DNA of 64,000 nucleotides from Cricetomys ansorgei (lineage: Eukaryota > Chordata > Mammalia > Rodentia > Nesomyidae). The DNA lies in the NCBI GenBank assembly GCA_026225945.1, contig JAMJFZ010001074.1, positions 4,053,001-4,117,000 of the forward strand, written 5' to 3'. Under the pieces are notes generated by a model. The model saw only the letters and a list, made by a program, of their open reading frames with translations. It was not told the DNA's origin and ran no database searches. The first letter of the stretch is position 1; each line of letters begins with the position of its first letter. Shown in pieces: positions 48,126 through 59,770 of this stretch. The translations under genes were made by a program, and so were the position numbers.

Positions 48126-49889
48126 ACTTTTTTTTTTTAAAGGATTGATTGTTATTGGGTAGAAGTTTAGATTCTAGAACATACTTGATTGGATCTAGGA
48201 CATATCTGAATTGATTTTTGATAACTCAATTATGATTCATTTACTACCAATAAAGTCAGTTAATTGCTAGGTCTCAATATTCCCATCTGTAAAACAGAGT
48301 TAGTAACAGGACAAAACTTTTAGTGTTAAGCTATTGCGTGGTGAATCAAAGGGTCCAATCCAATAATTGCCACACAGTGAAGATGGCAAATAAGCATTAA
48401 AAACTATAATAATATACCAAATATCAGAATAACTTTTATTTATTAAGTGATTATAATTATCCCTCAGTTTTCATTTTCATTAAATTGTCTGGAACTTGTA
48501 CCTTAATTTTCAAATTTATCAGAAAACTAAAACTAAGCTTAATGTTGTATTTCTTATTATTTTATCATTTTAAATGATATTTAACAAGTTAAATATATAG
48601 ATAGAATCTTAGAGTACTTAATCAAATTATATTCAGCACTCTTTATTTGTGTTCAGTGCTGAGGATCAAACCCAGTGGCTCTGGTTATTCAAGCCACAAT
48701 TATACCAGCTCCGAGTATTATTATAAATTCAGCCAAGAACAAGTGGATTTCAGACCTTAAACAAGCTGTAAGCTTATAAACACATGGTGTTTTTACTGCC
48801 AAGTTTGTGGTAATATGTTCTGTAGCAACAGTAGGTCACTATTTTTCTGATCTTTTCAGTGAGAAGGAGTAAGTCACAGAATGAAATTAATCGAGTGTGT
48901 CTTAACATTTGTCAGTGTTGGAGCCAAAGCCTGGGTCTAAGCACTCTGAATCCAAATCTTTCTCCACTGCTGTCAGCGAGGCTGAAGAGTTTGCAGTGGG
49001 CCGAGCTGTAGGGCATTTTCACATCTTCTGCTTTTGTAAGTAATACCCTGGCCCCAAAATAAAACCCTAACCCCCAAGAAAACCCTCTAGGAGATAAACA
49101 ATATGACTGTGTCTGTTTAACGCTGAGGAAAATGAGATACTATCCTTTTCTGTGACTCATCCAATGTCAAAATGGCAGTGAGGGATTGGGCTAGTAAACA
49201 GGACTTGAACCCTTTTTCCAATTCAGGAGTTATTTTCAGACTATTGGGTTAGGGTTCTGGTTTAGACGTATTTATTGTATTTATTGTATTTATTCACATA
49301 TCGATTTAAATAGCTATAATTGTTGATTTTTGTGCCATCTTCTCAGAAGTTTTTCATTTGTTCCTTTAGAATTTACAGGGTTTGAATTTAGAGTTCGAAG
49401 TACTTGCTTAAATCTTTAAAACATTTGCATAACTTGTAACAATTTTTCCTGCTTCTCCTGGAATAAGTTCATTAGTTCTTCCAACTACTTTTCTCACAGT
49501 TGCTTCCTGAACAGCCTCCTGTAAATACTACAACACAATTGCTCTATTCCTTTAAGTCATCCTCAAGGTATTCCCATGCCCTGACTGGTACTGTTTCCAG
49601 GAAATGTATAAGTTAACTGAAAACAACACATATTTTCCTTCAAAGTCTAACCCTGAAAGAGAAATTTCTAGTGTTTCAGATCCCAGTTTCTAAGCCAGCC
49701 TAATTTAGCGACTTAGATTTTAATCCCTGGAATTATTTTTGAGTGTTGAATACACAGAACAAAAATTCAAAGTGTAGGGAAGGTGGACAGAGAGAAAACA
49801 TTTCCCTGCCAATGGCATTACTTTCTAAAAAAAAGCTTATCTCTACCACCAGGATAACTGCAGGTAGATAATAGCTACTCTACGTCTTA

Positions 49890-49952
49890 TGAGTGTGTGT
49901 GTGTGTGTGTGTGTGCATGTGTGTGAGTGTGTGTGCGTATGTGTGTGTATAT
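49890..49952. repeat. (GT)n imperfect microsatellite
   Basis: GT array with CATG, GAGT and CGTA interruptions. Confidence 0.93.
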
Positions 49953-50562
49953 ATAATGTATTCATATGAATACAACTTTACAATATTTACTAAATATTAT
50001 GAGATCAATGCAAATCTTGCTTACTTCAAAAATTATTTCTCTCCAAAAGTATATCAAGGACTACAAAGTGTTTCCGGAAGATAAACCACTTTTAAAACAT
50101 TGGATTTTATGCCAGTCTTTTCAATATCAAAGGCAATATTGCAATAATAATAGATTTTGCCCATGAGCAAGATAAACTTCAGTAGGATGAGCTGCTTAAA
50201 GGGGCCCTGTTGGTTAAAGGTGAGTGCATTTAAAATCATGACATAGCTCATGAAGTAGCCATTCCAAAGGGATATCTAGAGTCATCAATCAGTACTTCAT
50301 TAGCTAATGTGTCTCTTCTAACATTAAAACTTTGCAATTTGATGCTGGCCATTCTTCTTTTAAAGGAAAATTGTGTTGTATTGTTTAATTATATGTTCTT
50401 ATTTCTAGTCTTGAGCAACTCTTACATATTTAAATTAGTAGTTTTCATCTGAGCTCTCATTTCTTGTCTATTCCTCTTTTTCATATTAGAATGATGTCTT
50501 TCTTATTGACTCTTAAGAGGTCTGTATATATAAGAGAAACTAGTCTGTGGTATGTTATATTA

Positions 50563-50592
50563 ATGTCTATATATATATATATATATATATAT
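50563..50592. repeat. (TA)n microsatellite
   Basis: Uninterrupted TA array. Confidence 0.95.
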
Positions 50593-52509
50593 TCAGCTGG
50601 TATTCATTCTTAGTTCACAAGTATTTTGTCGATTTTGCTGTAATCATATGTATTACAGCTAGGTGATGACATTTGTTCATTCCTACTGTATGATTTCCAG
50701 GTTTTGACTTTTGTTCAGATATAGATTTCTACTCTGAGTTTATAACATATCTCTCAATGCTTTAAAATAATTATAGAGTATCATGTCCTCAAAAGTCTAT
50801 ATTCTACCTTTATCAGATTCATTATTTTTGTTTGTAAATCACTGCTATAGTTCTTATTTTCTCCCCAAACTACAATTACACCAAAGACACAAATTAAATG
50901 AATCCATCTCTTTTAATTGATATGACACAACTATGTCTTCAATCACTTTGTCTCTGCTTGTTTTTTGCACAGCACCATTGCATTAGCTCTCCATGTGCCT
51001 AAACCTCATATTTTGCTTAAAAATGTTTTTAATAACTGCTAAAGTCAGTGCTGTCATTGCCATCTCTCAAGCTACTCTGTCCATTCTTCAATGCTTCTCA
51101 TTAATTTTCCTATGGAAACTTTAGAATGAGCTGGCCCAGTTGAAAAGGAGTTATTTCTAACATTAGTTCTAATACCTGCTGTATATCAAAGTTTTCTTCT
51201 ATGACCTTGTTTATTTGGTTTACATATCTTAATTTTTGTACACTAACCTAAAGGTGTTGTGGGAGATTTTAGTTATGGATAATGTTCCAGAAAGCTGTCC
51301 TTGAAGCACGTAAAGGATTCACTTCCTACCAGTAACAAAGGAGCGGCTATCAGGCTCTCCACATGAATAGGACATTCCTTAGCCTTAAGGCAGATGAAGG
51401 CTAGGCTCCATTGATTTGTATATTGGAGGGCTGGGTGGAGACAGAGAGCATTTGGAATAAAAAAGAACTAGGGCAAGGGCAGAGACAGACAAAGGAGACA
51501 GAGGAAGAAGCTAGCAAGCAGGAGGAGAACCAAGAGGAGAGCATGGGGTGAGGAAGCCTTGGAGTGAGCGCTCTGCCTAGCTGCCTGGGTATAGAATTCC
51601 CTGAGATTTGACATGGTTTGTGATTAATGAAGAACACTGGAAAATTCAACGATGGACTCTCATTAAGCAATCGAAAGATACATCAACATAAAGGAACTTC
51701 CCATTTTTTCATAACTGGCTGTGGTATGATTACAAGAATTCTATTTCTCTATATTTACATGTGTAAAACTGTTAAAGCCAGCCACATTTACAAAGTTTAT
51801 TATTTATTATTATTATTATCTCTTTACTTGATTCATTTTAGGTTACAAGCCACATAATTATATTACACTAAAATAAGATTTGTTTTGCCTTCTTTCTGCA
51901 AATCTTCATGCTTATTTATTTTCTGTACCAATTTGTTAAAGCTGGTGGTATTCATATTTTAAATAAACATGCACATCTGTACTTTCCCTGTGAAATTTGA
52001 CCACTGTAATATCTTTTAAAGGGGCCTCAAAGCATGACTTCTTATCCCTGAGTGCAATATGTCCACTACAGTCACTTTTTGTATAACGACATCTGTTCAA
52101 AAGCACTGACACTCAGAAAAAGTAAAATCACCTATGTCAGATTAGAAAGAAAATAAATGTCCTTGAATGCTTTAAGACAGAATACTGAAGAAAATCTCTG
52201 GGTTTTTTTGCTTTTTTTATTTTTTATTTCTTCTAGCCAAAGAGTAGGAGATGCTATGAAGATCTGTCAAGATTAGACACCCTAACATTTCAGGTTGTAC
52301 TGACAGAAAACTGTTACTCAATATACCCTGATTAGAAAGAAAAGGGAAATATTTTCACATTTACCATAAGCATAACTTGCTGAACACATGGTTCAGGGCA
52401 ATATAATGTGGCAGTTGAAATAACATCTTGGACTATTTCTTTTATCCACTATTTATTGGCGTTGATTTTTCTTCTTTTCTGTTTACAGCATTGTTGGAAA
52501 CTGAGCCCG

Positions 52510-53470
52510 AGATTTATTTATTTAAATTATACAAAACAAACAAACAAGGCTGTTTCCAATACTATATAGGTTTCTCTTCACAAACTGGCAGCAAGACCCA
52601 TTGCTGAAGACAACACTCACACAAGTTGTTGGTTGAACACAGGGCTGGCAAGCTGATACCTATACAGAACCTTCACCCCATGTGCTCTGATGTCCTTGGT
52701 AGGGGAAGGTACTCTGAGCGCTACCAAAAGAGAAACATATACACCAACACAGCCACAAACTCTTTGATCTATGGTGATGTTCTGCCTGAAAAATATGCTA
52801 GGGAAATAGTGGCACAAAGCTTGAGAGACTAGCTAGCCAATGTCTGATTTAACTTAAGGACCATTCTACAAGATGGAACCCATATCTGATACTCTTTGAG
52901 TGACCAAGATCCACTGACTACACATATAAGATAGCCCAGAGACACAAAGTAAAACCAGATATCACTTATCTTAAAGAAAAAAAGTAGTGATAAAAGGATT
53001 TCTAATGATATTCTAATGATGTAGAATAATAAGAAAAGAAGCCACTCTAAATCAACTGAGCAAGGCTCATATGAACTTACAGAGACGGAAGCAGCAAGCA
53101 CAGGGCCTATAGGGGTCTGCACTAGGGCCTCTGTGTATATATTATGGCTTTCAGTTTAGTGTTTTTATGGGACTCCTGAGTGTGTAAATGAGTGACTATC
53201 TGACTCCTGTGCATTCTCTTGGGATCTTTTTCTTCTGATGATTTGATGTAATAGTCTTTGTTTTATCTTATTATATTTTATTTTGTTGTGTTTTATTGTC
53301 ATCTCTTAGAAGCCTGTTTTATTTTTTTCTTTTAATATTAGACAGAAAGGGAGTGGATCTGAATGGGAGGGCAGGTAGGGAGGAACTGGGAGGAGTAGAG
53401 GGAGGGAAACTGTAATTTGGATATATTGTGTCAGGAAAGAATCTATTTTCAATAAGGAAAACACAAAATA
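52510..53470 (+). mobile_element. L1 (Lx-type) 3' UTR end
   Basis: Contains ACCAACACAGCCACAAACTC, TTTGATCTATGGTGATGTTC, AATAGTGGCACAAAGCTTGA, ATCAACTGAGCAAGGCTCAT, GGGTCTGCACTAGGGCCTCT, TTTTTATGGGACTCCTGAGT and the purine-rich end GGGAGGAACTGGGAGGAGTA before TTGGATATATTGTGTCAGG. This is a long Lx 3' UTR with no ORF2 upstream. Confidence 0.78.
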
Positions 53471-54037
53471 TGCAAAACAGTTATACATAAAGCCTAGCAC
53501 ATGTATTAAAGAATATGCTAAATAAAATCTAAAATTGTGTTTTCTATCCATAAATAGTATTAAACATTATTAATAAACAATAACTTTTGGAATATTTTTG
53601 TTCAAAAGGGCTGCAACCTAAAGAGAAAATTTTGTTGATAAAAAAGATCATTTTTTTTGTGATCATTCTTATACAAAATAAGAAAATGGGATATATTTTT
53701 CAGTTTTGAGGAATGTTCTCTAAATGTATATTTTCAACCATGAGAATAATATTAAATAGCATGTGTGTAGAATTAGTGTGCATTCTATTAATTTTGACTA
53801 CAGATAAAGTCATAGTATTTGTTAGCATATAAAATCATTGAAAATGTTATTTTCCAATTAAATAAAACATCATCCATGTCTTATGGTACAATTGCAATTT
53901 CCTTTTAAATGATTATTTTGCTACTATGATATAAAATATTTAATTAAAGGTTTTAAATCTACACATTTCATCCAGAACCATAATACTTACATTAAAATTG
54001 AGCAGAAGAAATACATGTGATAGTTATTGCACTATAA

Positions 54038-54077
<40 letters not shown>

Positions 54078-56200
54078 TTCACTGTGAAATAGGTGAAATT
54101 ACAGACATTGTAATTTTCTAAGTTTAAAGAACATATCTTTGAGATAAAAACATGCACAAGGTTTTTCAGTTTTCGATATTTATTTAAAAAATATACTGTA
54201 ATAACTTTGCTTTTGAGAGTGATCAGAATATGAGTAAGTATACAAGTCTAGTTTTGAATTATTTGCTTTGTTTGTCGTGTTCAAGATTGAGCCAACAGTC
54301 TCCTGTAAGCATAGTCTACAAAATTTCATAAATTCCTCACCAAATTATTAAAGGATTGAGATATTTGCTTGAATTCTATCAGCACTTACAAGTATTTATA
54401 GGAATTAAATTTGTTTTCTGTAATGATTTGTGATTTGCAGTATAATTTGGTGAACATCTTGGATGAAATTGCTGGAAGTTTGAAATACCCATTAAAATGT
54501 ACACCTTCATTCATCCAATAATCTCCAAATTCAAATGGAATAAAAACTTTCTATTCATCTGAGTTTTCAGTTATCTTCATATTGTAAGACATGTTTTCAT
54601 GAATTTTCTATAACATAATGTAACAAATTAAAAACAGAGATTATAGGTCAACCTAAAATGATTTCACTGATGAGTTTAGAGCATCCTTGAAGATTCTCTT
54701 TCATCACTGTAGTAGAGGTGAATAATTAAAAGTTTGTCAGCATGGAAATCATGATCTTTGAAATTTTAAAACTGCATTCTTTTCCTGAAGAAATAAAATG
54801 AATAAAAAATTTCATTTTACTTCTCTTTGTGGTTCCGAAAAGACACAGTAGAATGAGAAGTGGAAATCTTTCCAGTTTTGCCTTTGCTCATCTGACTCAG
54901 CATCAGCTGAAAATGCCCTATGATTTTAACATTTTCATTTCCCCTATTAAATAATGTGTCACTCTTCAAATTTGGCCTAGGCCAGTGACTCAGCTCTGTT
55001 CAAGATTAACCCTGAGGATACTAAGTGATGACAGTTTTCCCCTTTAAACAGCCTGGGTTTAGTTGACAAGCTCACAAGCCCTGTTTGTGGCCACCACATT
55101 TAGTCAGTTCATTTTAAGTAAAAGGATTGGTAGACCGTTTGCCTTTTATATCTTTAACCACCACAAAAGGTTATATTGTTTTATCTGATTGATGCATGTT
55201 ATACTGCATTTGAATTGTATTATATTGCATTTTAATTTAATATTTATTTTCTCTTCTGTTTTCAAATGCATTAGGCTACTTTTACAAATTCTGCGAATAG
55301 CTAGCATTCTTAATGAGGGAAACAGGTAGTCCTTTTGCTTCAAATTAGTTCTCTAAAATTCCTTTCAACTTTCTACAGCTGAGCTCCTATTTTAATCTCA
55401 GGTGGCACCTTTGCCCTAAGACACAGTCTTATTTAGGAAAAAGACAGCACAGAGCTTAAATCGTTGCTAATGGCAGTCAGGAGGATTTCTGACTAAGTAC
55501 TTCTTCTCATGGGAGCAATAATCACCAACTCCCAGCCTTTTGGGGGATAATGACTAGAACACTGTTGCTTTCTAATAATATCTATGCTCAATCAGTCCTC
55601 AATAAATGAACTCATGAATTAAAGATAATTTTCTGACAGTGGCCAAACAGTCCATCCTGTCCATATGATGGAATAGAAAGGAAATTGAATGTCACCACAG
55701 TTTATCTATCTGTAAATGTACATGTAAAAAGGACCATCCCATATGTTGTAAAGCTGTTAGGCATAACATATTCTCTATGTAATTGTTACTACTTTAACAT
55801 GAAACAGTTTTGTTGTATGTTTCCATTCCATCAGCCACAATAAATTTAGTTTTTACCCAGTCCAAATACTTAGTAAATCCTGTATATATAATGTAAGACT
55901 TTTAGATATTAATTTTCTATATAAACTTGAGACTAATTTTCTGTCTGTATTTTCCAGTACAAAAGATGCTTTCATTTCTATTAATTTCAAGTTTATTTTG
56001 TATCTACTTGGAGTCTTTAAAAGTCTCAAAATCTCACTGGCCATGCTTACATTGTTATTCTTTAAACACATACCATGGAAATTGATGATTTAACTATAAT
56101 TGTATAGACTGAATTGAAAACAGATTCTATATTCATATACGTAATTTCATCATAAATATGACAATCTTTGGGCATTTTGAGGCTTTGGGTATAGTTTAAT
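53471..56200. other. Intergenic AT-rich stretch
   Basis: Only a TG microsatellite (54043-54075) is recognised. No gene is evident. Confidence 0.5.
54043..54075. repeat. (TG)n microsatellite
   Basis: About 16 uninterrupted TG units. Confidence 0.96.
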
Positions 56201-56269
56201 GATTGTGAATATCCCCCTGTTTCCTCTCTCTTAAATGCTTATCCTTACATGAAAAATATTTTTGCCAGT

Positions 56270-56780
56270 TGCTACAACTCCAGGTAGGCTGCTCTCTCTA
56301 CCACAGAATCCCCCCACACTCTTAGTGACCCCCCTTTCAAATCCTCCCTCTCCTCCATGTTGCCCCTTTGCCTATTCTCCCAACTCTAGTGGAGTCATCC
56401 TGCTTGCACCAGAGGCTACCCCAGATGGCCCAACTCCAGGTAATCTGCTCTCTCTACCACAGAATGCTCAACTCTTTTAGTGCTTCCCTCTCCAAACTTC
56501 ATTATCATCTCTGTTGCTGCCTTGCACCACCCCCTTACTCAAACAGAGACTCCCTGCTTGGACCAGAGGCCAACCCAGCCTCCACAACTCCAGGTACACT
56601 ATCCACTGGTCCATGGAGTCCTTTCCTAGCTCTGGGTGCCATCCCCTCATCCCTCCCTCTCCCTGATCCTACCTCCCCTCCTAGGTGCCACTGTCCCTCC
56701 TAGGTGTGTCAAGTAGAAGCTCCTTCCTGGAGCAGAAGCCAAGCCAGCCTTCAGAACTCCAGAGGAGACTCACTACAGGA
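56270..56780 (+). repeat. L1 5' UTR monomer array
   Basis: CTCCAGGTA recurs at 56278, 56434 and 56588, and a related CTCCAGAGG at 56757, giving spacings of 156, 154 and 169 bases. The first two units share CTGCTCTCTCTACCACAGAA. Such 5' tandem monomers act as internal L1 promoters in rodents. Confidence 0.75.
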
Positions 56781-57243
56781 CCCTACCAAACCCCCAACTG
56801 CCAACTCCAGTGGAAATCCCCAGCCCTACCACAAGCCACACCAACCATAACACCAGAGAAGAAACAGAACTCAAGGAACTAAACTCTCAACTAATAAAGA
56901 AAAACTCAGGAATTGGCACCTAAACTTATAATCACCTCAAGTTCAGATCCCTTAACACCAGCATAAGAACACAACAACAACAAGGGCATTATGGCACCAC
57001 CAGAGTCCAACTGTTCTACAAAAAGCCCTGACCACTCTGACACAGGCACATGGGAGAGGCAGAAGTAAAAGACCTTACAACCAACTTTATGAAGACAATA
57101 GAAATATTCTTAGAGGAAATGAATAAATCTCTTAAAGAAATCAATGAAAAGACAAACAATTGGAGGAATTGAGTAAAGTAAAGTCATCAAAGAAACACAG
57201 GAAAACACAATTAGAAGTAATGAATAAATCCCTGAAAAAAGCC

Positions 57244-57267
57244 AAAAAAAAAAAAAAAAAAAAAAAA
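57244..57267. repeat. A24 homopolymer in L1 ORF1
   Basis: Uninterrupted A run inside an A-rich Lys/Glu-coding stretch. Confidence 0.95.
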
Positions 57268-57599
57268 CAAACAGTTCAAGGCAACAAACAAAACTGTCCA
57301 AGACCTGAAAATGGATATAGAAGCTATTAAGAAAATATAAATTAACGAAATCTTAGAAATGAAAAACCAAGAAAAGCAATCAGGAACTACAAAGGCAATC
57401 TACAGCAGCAGAATATAAGGGATGGAAGAAAGAATATCAGGAGTTGAAGCTACTATAGATGAAATACACATGTCAGTAAAGAAAAAATATCAAATCCAAA
57501 AAATGTCCTGATATAAAACATCCAGGAAATCTGAGATACTGTGAAAAGCCCAAACCTAAGAATAATAGGAATAGAGGAAAGAGAAGATTCCCAGCTGGC

Positions 57600-57682
57600 C
57601 CAGAAAATATTTTTCCCTTTCTTTCTTTCTCTGTTTCTCTCTCTCTTTCTTTTTCTTTTCCTCTCTCTCTCCTCTCTCTCTC

Positions 57683-57748
<66 letters not shown>

Positions 57749-57884
57749 TTTGTCTTTATTTATTTATTTATTTATTTTTTGAGACAATGTTTCTCCTGGA
57801 ACTCACAGAGATCTACCTGCCTCTGCCTCCTGAGTGCTGAAATTAAAGGTGTGGATCACCACCTCCTAGTCCAGAAAATATTTT
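57600..57884 (-). mobile_element. B1 SINE plus CT microsatellite inserted in L1, 14-bp target duplication
   Basis: CCAGAAAATATTTT flanks the insertion at 57600-57613 and 57871-57884. The insert (57614-57870) is a long CT/CCTT array, a TTTA array, then a 5'-region-only B1 in reverse: GGAACTCACAGAGATCTACC and GTGCTGAAATTAAAGGTGTG. The CT array is the expanded, reversed A/G tail of the SINE. Confidence 0.93.
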
Positions 57885-58419
57885 CAACAAAATCATTGAA
57901 CATTTCTAAACCTAAAGAGATGCCTATAAAAGTATAAGAATCTTATAGAATGCCAAATAGACTGGATTAAAAAAGAAATTCCTTTTGCCATATAGTAATC
58001 AAAACACTAAACTTACAGAGCCAAGAATGAATACTAAAGATGCAAGAAAAAAAAGTAACATACAAAAGCAAATCTATTAGAATTAGAATATAAAAGCCAG
58101 TGAGACCTGGACATAAGTACTGCATACTCTAAGGGAACACAGATGACAACTCAGACTACTAAACCCAGCAAAACTTTCAATTACCATAGATGGAAGAAAC
58201 AGAATATTTCATGATAAATCAAAATTCAAACAATATCTATCTACAAATCCTGTCCTTCAGAAGGTATTAGAAAGAAAACTCCAACCCAAGGAGGTTAACT
58301 ACACTCAGGAAAACACAATAAATAAATAATCTCGCACTACCATAATCAATAGAAGGTAGACACAAACACATTACAACCAACTACAGTCACAAAATAATAG
58401 GAACTAACAATCATTGGTC

Positions 58420-59240
58420 ATTGATATCCCTCAACATTAATGGTTTTAATTTTGCAATAAAAAACACAGACTAACAGAATGGATTCAAAAACAGAATCCA
58501 TCCTTCTGCTTCATACAAGAAACACACCTCAACTTCAAAGAGAAACATTACCTCCAAGTAAAGTGTTGGGAAAAGATTTATCAAGCAAATAGCCATTTAA
58601 AAAAAAAAAAGCTGTAGCCATTCACAATATCCAACAAAACAGACTTCAAACCTAAACTAATCAAAAGAGATGGGGAAGAACACTTCATACTTACGAAAGG
58701 AAAAATCCACCAAGATAACATTTTAATTCTTAACATCTTTGCCCCTATCACATAGGCTACTACATTTGTAAAAGAAACATTACTAAAGCTAAAAACAAAA
58801 ATTGAGCCTCACTCTCTGATAGTGGGAGATTTCAATACCCCTCTCTCACCAACTGATAGGTCATCCAGACAAAAACTCACAGAAACAATGGAGCTAACAG
58901 ATGTTATAAACCCAATGGACCCAACAGATATTTACAGAACATTTCATCCACAGACAAAAATATATACAATTTTTCACCCCCTCACAGAACCTTCTCCAAA
59001 ATTGAGCACATACTTGGCCATGAAACAAAGCCTCAATGAAAACAAGAAAGTTGAAAAAACCTCTTGTATCCTATCAGACAATCACAAATTAAAGCTGTAC
59101 TTCAACAAGAACAGAAGGCCTACAATTTCATGGAAACGGAATAACTCTCTATTGAATGACTACTGGGTCAAGCATAAATAAAGAAAGGAATGAAAGATTT
59201 TCTAGAATTTAATGAAAATGTATTCCAACCACAAATCTTC
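58420..59240 (+). pseudogene. L1 ORF2 endonuclease-domain remnant
   Basis: Readable endonuclease motifs include [16 protein letters not shown] (from about 58828) and [13 protein letters not shown] (about 59066-59105). In active L1 the second motif has S-D-H; here the catalytic histidine is asparagine. The D-H-I motif is also lost (KLSTYLAMK). Stops and frameshifts occur upstream (for example TAG after APIT near 58755). Sequence breaks off after the domain and no reverse transcriptase follows. Confidence 0.8.
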
Positions 59241-59309
59241 AACTTACTGATCCATCCTCCCTGCAGGAATAGCTGGGACAATGGAGGACTTCTATAGTTT
59301 TCTGTTCTT

Positions 59310-59770
59310 CTCATATATAGGCCTAGCACAATCTTCATCAGAGAGGCTTCCTCCAACAGCCAATGGGAGCAGATGCAGATGCCCAGATTCCAAAAAAAAA
59401 GCACAGAGCTCTGGAAACCCCCTGGAAGAGGTGGAGGAGGGATCAAGGAGACCAGAGGGGTTGAGGACACCAGGAGAGCAAGCCTCATGGAGTCAACTGA
59501 CCAACTCTTAGGGATTCATGTAATCTAAGTGGCAGACATGGAACCTGCTGGCTCCCTCAAATATATCTTGAGGTTATCTGGCTGGGTGCTTTTGCAGAAA
59601 TCATACAGACTGGAGTATGTGTTTGGGAGAGGCAGGGGTGGGGTGCGAAGCTGGGGGGGTAGATCTGGGGGAGAGGGGATACAAAAGAGGATAGCTGGGA
59701 GGAGTGGAGGGGGAGGAGGAAGGGTGTAGGGATGCATTATATGAGAGAAGAAAAATTAAAAATATTATTT
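59310..59770 (+). mobile_element. 3' UTR of the deleted L1
   Basis: Landmarks GGCCTAGCACAATCTTCATC, GAGGCTTCCTCCAACAGCCA, GGAGCAGATGCAGATGCCCA and GAGGGGTTGAGGACACCAGG match the same region at 21760-21910. A G-rich stretch (59625-59730) and AGAGAAGAAAAATTAAAAAT close it. Confidence 0.75.

Larger units (their letters stand above)
48126..52505. other. Intergenic stretch, mostly unrecognised
   Basis: AT-rich. It includes a weak ID-like patch (48655-48718), GT (49890) and TA (50563) microsatellites, and a purine-rich block (51470-51560). No gene is evident. Confidence 0.45.
56991..58300 (+). pseudogene. L1 ORF1 remnant
   Basis: A plausible start ATGGCACCACCAGAG at 56991 runs only 25 codons to TAA at 57066. 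Downstream, K/E-rich coiled-coil-like sequence continues in shifting frames, a 24-base A run (57244-57267) interrupts it, and the RNA-binding motif PNLRIIGIEE can be read at about 57550-57580. A B1 insertion splits the rest. The normal product is the trimeric RNA-binding protein of L1 RNPs. Confidence 0.75.
56270..59770 (+). mobile_element. L1 element with 5' monomers, broken ORFs and a large internal deletion
   Basis: The parts occur in L1 order: tandem 5' UTR monomers (56270-56780), a decayed ORF1 (56991 to about 58300), the endonuclease end of ORF2 (about 58420-59240), and the 3' UTR (about 59310-59770) with a purine-rich end. The reverse transcriptase and C-terminal parts of ORF2 are missing. 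It also carries a B1 insertion. It cannot be active. Confidence 0.85.

Noticed and set aside
48655..48718. ID-like SINE on the minus strand
   Set aside because: Only GAGGATCAAACCCAGTGGCT resembles the family; too short and diverged to call.
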